From positions 1 through 64,000 of the forward strand of contig JAEPMD010000018.1 of the NCBI GenBank assembly GCA_017644105.1: 64,000 bases of DNA, given 5' to 3'. The stretch is from Rhizobiaceae bacterium. GTDB taxonomy: Bacteria; Pseudomonadota; Alphaproteobacteria; Rhizobiales; Rhizobiaceae. This document shows positions 44,540-52,102 of the stretch, piece by piece. The notes under the pieces were generated by a model. The model was given only the letters and a program-made list of their open reading frames with translations, had not been told where the DNA came from and searched no databases. Made by a program: the position numbers and the translations under genes. Each line of letters begins with the position of its first letter. Positions within the stretch are counted from its first letter, which is position 1.

Positions 44540-47500
44540 TTGGTGCACTACAAGCAATTATCTCAAGGCCGAAAACGGTCTTAACATTGATGATCGTCCT
44601 TGTTGTTGCAGGGATCGCGTCATACATCAATGTTCCCAAAGAAGCGAACCCGGACATCGATGTCCCGGTTTACTTCGTCACAGTATCACAACAAGGTATC
44701 TCCCCACGTGATGCTGAGCGTCTGCTTGTCAGGCCGCTAGAGACGCAATTGCGCGGGTTAGATGGGCTCAAAGAGCTGACTGCGATCGCCAATGAAGGCG
44801 TCGCTGTTGTGGTGCTCGAATTCACCATCGATTCTGACAAAGATACTGTATTGGCTGATATCCGCGACAAGGTGGACAAGGCCAAGGCCGAGTTTCCAGC
44901 CGATGCAGATGAACCCAATATCGCTGAAACAAACTTTGCGCTTCAGCCAACTATTATCGTAACGCTCTCTGGCCAAGTGCCGGAACGGACGCTTACACGT
45001 CTTGCAACACGGTTGTCTGATGAAATTGAATCGATTTCTACGGTTCGCGAAGCGACACTGAACGGTAACCGCGAAGAGGTTTTGGAGGTCATCTTGGATC
45101 TTTCCAAGCTTGAATCATACAACATCACACAGACTGAATTGATCAATGCAGTGCGCTTGAACAACCAATTGGTGCCTGCTGGTTTTATCGATGACGGCCA
45201 AGGCCGCTTTAATGTAAAGGTCCCTGGCCTTTTAGAAAACGCGCAGGATGTCTATTCCATTCCTATCAAGCAGAATGGTGAAGGTGTTGTCACGCTTGGT
45301 GATGTGGCTCAAATTCTTCCGACCTATAAGCAAGCATCAAGCTTCACACGTGTGAACGGCGAGCCTGCAATTTCGATCTCTGTTGTGAAACGTATCGGTA
45401 CCAACATTATCGAAAACAACACCACTGTGCGTGAAGTTGTTGGCGAATTCACAAAAGATTGGCCAGAGGGCGTGAAAGTTAACTTCCTCATTGACCAATC
45501 AAGCTTCATCTTTGAGGTTTTAGGTTCGCTCCAATCATCGATCATGACAGCGATAGTCTTGGTGATGATCTGTGTGGTCTGGGCACTTGGTATCCGATCT
45601 GGTCTCCTTGTGGGTCTGGCGATCCCCGGCTCCTTTATGGTCGCCTTCTTGATCGTGAGCATGCTCGGCATGACAGTGAACATGATGGTGATGTTCGGTA
45701 TGGTGATCACCGTGGGTATGCTGGTTGATGGCGCCATCGTGGTGACTGAATATGCCGATCGGAAAATTACCGAAGGCATGGAGCCTGCAGAAGCTTATAA
45801 GCGCTCTGCACGTCTCATGTTCTGGCCGGTTGTATCGTCGACCGCCACAACATTGGCAGCCTTCTTGCCATTGCTTTTATGGCCGGGTGTGCCGGGCGAA
45901 TTCATGGGCTATTTGCCACGTATGGTGATCATCGTGCTTGCGGCGTCGCTACTAACCGCCTTGGTGTTCTTACCGGTGACGGGTACGTTGTTTGCACAAG
46001 TATCAGCAGTTATCGCACGATTTGCGAAATATATTGTGGCTGTACTGGTGATGGCTATCGTTGCTGTCGGCCTAGTCGCATCCCCAGCCTTAGCTGAATT
46101 TGCTGAACCAGTGAAATACCCGATTGCAGCTGCAGCTGCCATTGCTGCTGGTTTGCTCGCGGCGGTGATCTTCTCATTCGTTTCCAAACGAAAACGCAAT
46201 GATGAGAAAATCGATGAAAATGCAAGAATGCTTTCCGCTCAGGCTGAGTTGGATCTGAAAAAACTCTCAGGCTTTACGGGCTTTTATGCACGTTTCCTCA
46301 ACATCTTTGCAGGCAATATTTTTGGCAATGTGGTTGTTATAGCCGCCGTCATCGGAATGACAATGTTCTCATTCTCATATTTCGGCGCCAATAACCAAGG
46401 TGTTGAATTCTTCGTGGATGAAGAGCCGGATGTAGCGATCGTATTGGTCTCTGCCCGCGGTAACTTATCAGCGACAGAAATCAGAGATATCACAGCCGAA
46501 ATTGATAACCGCATCCTTGCCATCCCTGGCATCGATAATTCGGTAATGTCAGCTTATGCAGGCGCCGGTGGTGCCAGCGATCCAATCGGTGGTGTGCAGG
46601 ACAAACCAGCAGATACAATCGGTGAGATCACCATTGAGCTGGCTGACTTCTGCTGCCGTCGTAAGGCTGTCGACATCTTTGAAGACATCCGTACGCAAAC
46701 CGCTGACATTGCAGGTATCCGCGTCGAAGTTAAAAAGATCGAGGGCGGCCCGCCAACAGGTAAAGATGGGCGCCCTCTCCCAGGTATCGAATGGCGGCTT
46801 GATGTCGATCGTGTTCAAGCAGGCCGTTATCAGACGTCCATCTCGGAAGTTGGTGCCATGGTTCAATTGGTCACCAATGGTGTGATGATCGGTAAATATC
46901 GTCCTGATGATTCAGAAGACGAAGTGGAAATCCGTGTTCGCTTGCCTGAAGGGCAGAGAACTTTGGATGAGTTTGATCAAATTCGTTTGAACACACCAAA
47001 TGGCCAAATTCCGATCTCAAACTTCGTGACACGTGAGCCGGTTGAGAAAGTATCTTCGATTGTTCGTCGTGACGGCCTTTATGCCATGGACATCAAAGCA
47101 AGCGTGGCAAAAGGTGCGCAGTTTGATGGTCGCGATGCGACGCCGGATGATGCGGTTGGCGTTATTCAGGAATGGTTAGATACCCAGGAATGGCCATCTA
47201 ACGTGTTCTTGAAATTCCGAGGTGCAGATGAGGAACAAAAAGAATCAGAAGCATTCTTGGGCAATGCCGCCATCGGTGCTCTGTTCATGATGTTTATTAT
47301 CCTTCTGACGCAGTTCAACTCCTTCTACCAAACCCTCATCACACTTTCGACGGTGATCCTTGCGGTTTCCGGCGTGCTGATCGGTATGGTGTTAACAGGG
47401 CAGAAGTTCTCGATCATTATGACGGGTACAGGCGTTATCGCGTTGGCTGGTATTGTGGTGAACAACGCGATTGTTTTGATCGATACCTATAACCGTATGC

Positions 47501-48039
47501 GAGAAGATGGTGTGAAAGACATTCGCCAAGCTGTGATTAAAACAGCTGCACAGCGTTTGCGCCCGATCTTGTTGACCACAGGAACAACCATTCTCGGTCT
47601 GATCCCAATGGCAATGCAAATCAACTTCAACTTCTTCACGCAGACAACATCTGTCGGTGGCATCACATCCATCTGGTGGGTGCAATTGTCAACAGCGATC
47701 ATTTCAGGTCTGGCCTATTCCACGGTGCTGACTTTGATCATGATCCCGACATTGTTGGCGTTACCACACAACGCAACTCGACTGGCTGGTTTCCGCTTTA
47801 AACGAAAACAAAAGGCTGTTGAGGCAACTGCTAAAGCTGAACTTCCAATGCCGGTTGAAGCAGCGGAAGTAATAGAAGAAGTGACACCTGCTGAAGTTGA
47901 AACACCCGCAGAGCCAGAGAAAGTCGAAGAAGTTGCAGCTAAAGCAAAACCTAAGACGAGAAAACCTCGCAAGAAGAAGGTTGCTGCGGAAGTTGCGAAT
48001 GAGAATATCGATACGCCTCATTCCGAAGCTGCTGAATAA
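44536..48039 (+). CDS. RND-family efflux transporter, inner-membrane pump
   Basis: This proton-driven AcrB-type pump has 1167 residues, longer than the usual 1030-1050. It opens LQAIISRPKTVLTLMIVLVV, and VTVGMLVDGAIVVTEYAD holds the TM4 proton-relay Asp region. Two extra hydrophobic stretches (about residues 495-515 and 523-548) lie between the usual halves, before KRKRND. The last 75 residues are a polar tail rich in Glu, Ala and Pro with a basic KTRKPRKKK patch. The mid-section FCCRRKAVDIFEDIR has adjacent cysteines. Substrate is unknown; the PadR neighbour suggests aromatic or drug-like ligands. Confidence 0.92.
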   Translation: MIGALQAIISRPKTVLTLMIVLVVAGIASYINVPKEANPDIDVPVYFVTVSQQGISPRDAERLLVRPLETQLRGLDGLKELTAIANEGVAVVVLEFTIDSDKDTVLADIRDKVDKAKAEFPADADEPNIAETNFALQPTIIVTLSGQVPERTLTRLATRLSDEIESISTVREATLNGNREEVLEVILDLSKLESYNITQTELINAVRLNNQLVPAGFIDDGQGRFNVKVPGLLENAQDVYSIPIKQNGEGVVTLGDVAQILPTYKQASSFTRVNGEPAISISVVKRIGTNIIENNTTVREVVGEFTKDWPEGVKVNFLIDQSSFIFEVLGSLQSSIMTAIVLVMICVVWALGIRSGLLVGLAIPGSFMVAFLIVSMLGMTVNMMVMFGMVITVGMLVDGAIVVTEYADRKITEGMEPAEAYKRSARLMFWPVVSSTATTLAAFLPLLLWPGVPGEFMGYLPRMVIIVLAASLLTALVFLPVTGTLFAQVSAVIARFAKYIVAVLVMAIVAVGLVASPALAEFAEPVKYPIAAAAAIAAGLLAAVIFSFVSKRKRNDEKIDENARMLSAQAELDLKKLSGFTGFYARFLNIFAGNIFGNVVVIAAVIGMTMFSFSYFGANNQGVEFFVDEEPDVAIVLVSARGNLSATEIRDITAEIDNRILAIPGIDNSVMSAYAGAGGASDPIGGVQDKPADTIGEITIELADFCCRRKAVDIFEDIRTQTADIAGIRVEVKKIEGGPPTGKDGRPLPGIEWRLDVDRVQAGRYQTSISEVGAMVQLVTNGVMIGKYRPDDSEDEVEIRVRLPEGQRTLDEFDQIRLNTPNGQIPISNFVTREPVEKVSSIVRRDGLYAMDIKASVAKGAQFDGRDATPDDAVGVIQEWLDTQEWPSNVFLKFRGADEEQKESEAFLGNAAIGALFMMFIILLTQFNSFYQTLITLSTVILAVSGVLIGMVLTGQKFSIIMTGTGVIALAGIVVNNAIVLIDTYNRMREDGVKDIRQAVIKTAAQRLRPILLTTGTTILGLIPMAMQINFNFFTQTTSVGGITSIWWVQLSTAIISGLAYSTVLTLIMIPTLLALPHNATRLAGFRFKRKQKAVEATAKAELPMPVEAAEVIEEVTPAEVETPAEPEKVEEVAAKAKPKTRKPRKKKVAAEVANENIDTPHSEAAE

Positions 48040-48101
48040 TCAAGGAAGTGAATATTAAGAATCTGCACCCCTCAGGTTAAGGCTCTCTTCACTTCACAAA
48101 G

Positions 48102-48140
48102 AAGGGCAATCTGGTTTCACCCGGATTGCCCTTTATCTTT
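48102..48140 (+). terminator. Rho-independent terminator of the RND operon
   Basis: A 13-bp stem with one G-T pair (AAGGGCAATCTGG / CCGGATTGCCCTT, 48102-48114 with 48121-48133) closes a 6-base loop and is followed by a T-rich tail. It lies 62 bases after the stop and may also serve the opposing pssA gene. Confidence 0.9.
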
Positions 48141-48169
48141 TTGTATAATCAAAACTGAATTGACGCAGC

Positions 48170-48997
48170 TTACTTTTTGATTTTCTTGTTCAGCGAAATA
48201 TTATCGTCCACCGGGGTGGAACGAGATCCGTATTTCTTGGACCAGATGTAAGCGCCAATCGGCAATGAAATCAAATAACAGATTGACGTAAATGCCATCG
48301 TTTGCCACGTAAATGAGACCAAAAGCCAGACATATAAAACCACAACTAGGATGAGCGGCAAGAACAGATCACGTCTCACGCCCTGCCCTATTTCTTTGCC
48401 TGAGATGACGGGTACCCGAGAGATCAACAAGAATGCTATGATCATTGCATAGATCGTAGAAATCACCGCAAATGTCATATTTGCTTCAATGCCCAAGAAC
48501 CCGAGATAGATCGGCAGCAACACCAAAAGCGCACCCAAGGGCGCTGGCACACCCAAAAAGAAGGCATCTTCCCATGATTGGCGTTCCTGACGTTCAAGCA
48601 TCACATTAAAGCGCGCCAGACGCAGCGCATTAGCAATTGCATATAATAAAGCAGCCACCCAACCAATGGACGGCGCCATGTGAAGGATATAAGCGTGCAG
48701 CACCAGAGCTGGTGCAACGCCAAAATTAATCACATCGGCAAGCGAATCAAGCTGCGCACCAAAATTTGTCTGCGCCTTTAAAAGCCGAGCCACACGACCA
48801 TCAATACCATCCAAGAACGCAGCTACTAAAACCATAATCACAGCAAGCTCAATCTTACCTTCGTAAGCTAGTCGAATGCCGGTAAGCCCAGCACAAACAG
48901 CTAAAACCGTGATGATATTTGGGATAAGAAGCCGACGAGGGATCTCGCGAAAACGCGGGCCGCGATCTGCATCTTCTGCAGCTGATTGATTATCCAT
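48170..48997 (-). CDS. pssA: CDP-diacylglycerol--serine O-phosphatidyltransferase
   Basis: PssA joins CDP-diacylglycerol and serine to form phosphatidylserine, the precursor of phosphatidylethanolamine. It is a multi-pass membrane enzyme of 275 residues. The CDP-alcohol phosphotransferase signature DGIDGRVARLLKAQTNFGAQ is followed by LDSLADVINFG, giving DG-x2-AR-x8-G-x3-D-x3-D. ATG at 48997 has GGGAGG four bases upstream and was preferred to ATG at 49009, which overlaps the psd stop. It is second in the psd-pssA operon. Confidence 0.95.
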   Translation of the reverse strand: MDNQSAAEDADRGPRFREIPRRLLIPNIITVLAVCAGLTGIRLAYEGKIELAVIMVLVAAFLDGIDGRVARLLKAQTNFGAQLDSLADVINFGVAPALVLHAYILHMAPSIGWVAALLYAIANALRLARFNVMLERQERQSWEDAFFLGVPAPLGALLVLLPIYLGFLGIEANMTFAVISTIYAMIIAFLLISRVPVISGKEIGQGVRRDLFLPLILVVVLYVWLLVSFTWQTMAFTSICYLISLPIGAYIWSKKYGSRSTPVDDNISLNKKIKK

Positions 48998-49008
48998 GTT
49001 GCCTCCCA

Positions 49009-49707
49009 TTAATCTCTGCGACTAACGACAGGACCCATATCGGACCCAAATTCAGCAAGCACAGTTTCACCAGCTATAGCAGTTTGTCCCAAAGTTACCA
49101 ATGGGCGGGCATTTGCTGGCAAGAAGACGTCGAGACGTGAACCAAATCTGATGAGACCAAATCGTTCTCCCACATCTAAATGGTCAGCAACTTTCGACCA
49201 ACAAACAATCCGACGCGCAACCAAACCTGCAATCTGCACAACGCCAATATCGCCGTGCTCGGTTTCAATCACCATGCCATTGCGTTCATTATCGGTGCTG
49301 GCTTTATCAAGCTCGGCATTTAAAAAATCACCCCTTTGATAGCTGATATGCTTGATCTTACCTTCCATCGGCGCACGATTCACATGGCAGTTAAAGACAT
49401 TCATAAAGACAGAAATACGCCACATCTCTTCATCACCAAGATCAAGCTCTGACGGCGGCACCATTTTGACAATGGACGATACACGGCCATCTGCCGGGCT
49501 AATCGTCCAATTCTTCTCAAGTGGTGTTAAGCGTTCCGGATCTCGGAAAAAATAAGCACACCAAGCGGTTAGGAGCAAACCAATCCAAAATAACGGATCA
49601 AATAACCATCCCAAAATGACGGATGCCACGAAGAAAATGGCGATAAATTTGTAACCTTCCGGATGGATCGGCACAAGTGTGTTGCGAATGCTGCTTGCGA
49701 TGCTCAT
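49009..49707 (-). CDS. psd: Phosphatidylserine decarboxylase proenzyme
   Basis: Psd decarboxylates phosphatidylserine to phosphatidylethanolamine. It is the short bacterial (PSD-A) type of 232 residues. An N-terminal membrane segment (about 21-46) precedes the catalytic part; [11 protein letters not shown] and [17 protein letters not shown] are conserved. Self-cleavage at Gly-Ser in [12 protein letters not shown] generates the pyruvoyl group. ATG at 49707 with AGGG upstream was preferred to the longer frame beginning at 49737. It directly precedes pssA, the usual pair. Confidence 0.95.
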   Translation of the reverse strand: MSIASSIRNTLVPIHPEGYKFIAIFFVASVILGWLFDPLFWIGLLLTAWCAYFFRDPERLTPLEKNWTISPADGRVSSIVKMVPPSELDLGDEEMWRISVFMNVFNCHVNRAPMEGKIKHISYQRGDFLNAELDKASTDNERNGMVIETEHGDIGVVQIAGLVARRIVCWSKVADHLDVGERFGLIRFGSRLDVFLPANARPLVTLGQTAIAGETVLAEFGSDMGPVVSRRD

Positions 49708-49800
49708 ATGAAGCCCTGTTTGATTGAATTTTTTCACCTAGCTAACTGCTAAATGCAATATATGCAATCTAGAACGACAATTTGAGTGCTACAACCAGAA

Positions 49801-51687
49801 TTATTCAGCAATTGGCGTGGTTTTATTGCGTTTGATCACACCAAGATCATCACTTTCATGAACTCGTTTGAGATGCTCTTCCGCTTCGGTTGCTTCACGC
49901 TGACGATCCCACATGGAGGCATAGAGGCCTTGTTGATCCAAAAGATCGGTATGCGTACCCTTCTCGGCAATGACACCATCTTTCAGCACGATGATTTCAT
50001 CAGCATTAATGACGGTTGAAAGCCTGTGAGCAATCACAAGTGTGGTTCGGTCTTTAGAGACAAAATCAAGCGAAGCCTGAATCTCTTGTTCCGTTGCGGT
50101 ATCAAGAGCAGACGTAGCCTCATCCAAAATGAGAATAGGCGGTGCCTTTAAGATTGTACGGGCAATCGCCACACGTTGCTTTTCGCCACCTGAAAGTTTG
50201 AGCCCGCGCTCACCAACCATGGATTCAAATCCGTCTGGTAAGGTTTTAATGAAGTCACCGATTTGCGCCATTTCCGCAGCATCTCGCACTTCCTGTTCTG
50301 TCGCGCTTGGCCGTCCATAGCGGATGTTATATGCAATCGTATCGTTAAACAGCACCGTATCTTGAGGCACCATGCCAATCGCTGAACGCAAACTGCGCTG
50401 TTCTACGTCTCGAACGTCCTGGCCATCAATGGTGATCTTGCCAGATTGAACATCATAAAAACGGAATAATAGCCGTGATAAAGTCGACTTCCCTGCTCCT
50501 GATGGTCCCACGATAGCAACAGTTTTACCCGCAGGTACATCAAACGAAATGCCATTTAAAATCTGTCTGTTTTCGTTATAGGCAAAGTGAACATCATCAA
50601 ATTTGATGGTGCCCTCTTGGATATCAAGCTCCTTGGCATCCGGCGCATCTTCAATCTCTGCTTCGATCTCAAGCAGATCAAACATTTGCTCTAGATCTGT
50701 CAGACCCTGTCTAATCTCACGATACACAAAACCGATAAAATTAAGCGGTATAGACAGCTGCATGAGCATTGCGTTGATATAGATAAACTCACCTAGTGTT
50801 TGATCACCACGCTGCACGGCGAGCGCGGACATGACCATCATAATGGTCATACCAAGACCAAAAATTGCACCTTGGCCAAAGTTAAGCCAACCCAGAGACG
50901 TCCAAACTTGTGTCGCTGATTTTTCATAGCTCGCCATGGATTTATCAAATCGCTTGGCTTCCATTTCTTCATTGCCGAAATATTTAACGGTCTCGAAGTT
51001 TAAAAGTGAATCGATCGCTTTGGTATTAGCGTCGGTATCGGAATTGTTCATATCCCGTCTAATCTGAATGCGCCAATCGCTCGCTTTGATAGTGAACCAA
51101 ATATAAGCCCAGACAGTAATCGCCGTCACCGCAACATAAGATACTCCAAATTTGAACAGGAATATCATCGCGACGAGCCCAAACTCCAACAGAGTTGGCG
51201 CCATGTTCAAAATGGTAAATCTGACAATCGTCTCAATGCCCTTGGTCCCACGCTCAATAATACGCGATAGGCCCCCTGTTCGGCGCTCTAAATGAAAGCG
51301 AAGCGAGAGCTTGTGCATATGCACAAAGGTTTTAAAGGCGAGCTGACGGACAGCATGTTGCCCAACTTTGGCAAATAGTGCATCGCGCAACTGGTTAAAG
51401 CCCCAATGGGTCAGACGTGCAACATTGTACGCAACGACCAGCATAACAGGTGCAAGCAAAAATGCCGGTAATGAATTGGATTCCAGCGTGCCAGTCAGTG
51501 AATCTGTCGCCCATTCCAGGATCGAAGGAACACCAACCAAAATAACTTTTGAAAGTATGAGAAAAATAAGCGCGATGCCGACCCGTCGCTTCAAATCCGG
51601 TCTGTCAGATGGCCACATATAGGGCCAAAGATTTTTCAGGGACTCATAGGGATTGCCGTCATCGGCTGTAACTATTTTCTTATTCAT
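49801..51687 (-). CDS. Atm1/ABCB7-type ABC exporter
   Basis: This half-transporter has 628 residues: six membrane helices (about residues 25-330), then an ATPase domain. Walker A is VGPSGAGKSTLSRLL, the signature LSGGEKQRVAIART, Walker B LILDEATSALD, and the switch His is in VIAHRLSTV. The sequence VGVPSILEWATDSL and overall match indicate the Atm1/HMT1 group, which exports glutathione-linked metals or a sulfur compound for iron-sulfur biogenesis. It lies 44 bases downstream of an arsR-type gene with a cysteine-rich tail, so metal-inducible expression is likely. A homodimer is presumed. Confidence 0.92.
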   Translation of the reverse strand: MNKKIVTADDGNPYESLKNLWPYMWPSDRPDLKRRVGIALIFLILSKVILVGVPSILEWATDSLTGTLESNSLPAFLLAPVMLVVAYNVARLTHWGFNQLRDALFAKVGQHAVRQLAFKTFVHMHKLSLRFHLERRTGGLSRIIERGTKGIETIVRFTILNMAPTLLEFGLVAMIFLFKFGVSYVAVTAITVWAYIWFTIKASDWRIQIRRDMNNSDTDANTKAIDSLLNFETVKYFGNEEMEAKRFDKSMASYEKSATQVWTSLGWLNFGQGAIFGLGMTIMMVMSALAVQRGDQTLGEFIYINAMLMQLSIPLNFIGFVYREIRQGLTDLEQMFDLLEIEAEIEDAPDAKELDIQEGTIKFDDVHFAYNENRQILNGISFDVPAGKTVAIVGPSGAGKSTLSRLLFRFYDVQSGKITIDGQDVRDVEQRSLRSAIGMVPQDTVLFNDTIAYNIRYGRPSATEQEVRDAAEMAQIGDFIKTLPDGFESMVGERGLKLSGGEKQRVAIARTILKAPPILILDEATSALDTATEQEIQASLDFVSKDRTTLVIAHRLSTVINADEIIVLKDGVIAEKGTHTDLLDQQGLYASMWDRQREATEAEEHLKRVHESDDLGVIKRNKTTPIAE

Positions 51688-51731
51688 AAAGTAACGTAAC
51701 CTAATCTATAAATGCCAAAAACCGCACTGAA

Positions 51732-52034
51732 CTAACAGTCACAGCCTTTGCAGCAATCTTTGAACATGAGATCCAATTCTTTGGAAAGTTGAGAAAACTC
51801 TTCCCGATTGATCTCATACCAAGACGCCTGTTTTTCAGTTCTGTAAAAAACAAGATCTGCCTTGAGCAATGTCTTTAAATGTTGAGAGACGGTGGATTGA
51901 GCCAGATCCGTGGTGCCAACTAAGTGTTTGACACAACACGCATTTTCATTCGCCAATTGCCGAACAATCTTTAATCGCGCCGGGTGCGCCAAAGCCGCAA
52001 GTTTAACCGCCTGATTCTCAATGTCTAAACCCAT
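51732..52034 (-). CDS. ArsR/SmtB-family metalloregulator
   Basis: This 100-residue repressor has a winged helix: LAALAHPARLKIVRQLANE, the recognition helix in LAQSTVSQHLKTLLKADLV, and the wing FYRTEKQASWYEI. Cysteine pairs suited to thiophilic metals occur in ENACCVKHL and in the C-terminal CCKGCDC. It leads an operon with the Atm1-like exporter. A 39-bp palindrome at 52039-52077 lies directly upstream and includes its ribosome site, so autorepression is expected. The metal (arsenic, cadmium, mercury or other) cannot be told. Confidence 0.9.
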   Translation of the reverse strand: MGLDIENQAVKLAALAHPARLKIVRQLANENACCVKHLVGTTDLAQSTVSQHLKTLLKADLVFYRTEKQASWYEINREEFSQLSKELDLMFKDCCKGCDC

Positions 52035-52038
52035 GGCA

Positions 52039-52077
52039 CACCTTTCATCGTATATCGACGATATACGATGAAAGGTG
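52039..52077. promoter_or_regulatory. 39-bp perfect palindrome overlapping the arsR ribosome binding site
   Basis: Nineteen-base arms, 52039-52057 and 52059-52077, are exact complements around a single central A at 52058; the inner part is TATATCG-A-CGATATA. It begins 4 bases before the arsR start codon, and the arsR ribosome site (AAAGGTG on the minus strand) is its edge. An operator for the ArsR dimer is the simplest reading; the RNA could also fold and hide the ribosome site. Confidence 0.8.
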
Positions 52078-52102
52078 CATGGTCAATGTGAAAGGCTAAG
52101 TT

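Noticed and set aside
51732-52034. Classical arsenic resistance operon
   Set aside because: The regulator is ArsR-type, but no arsC, arsB/acr3 or arsH is adjacent; the partner is an Atm1-type exporter.
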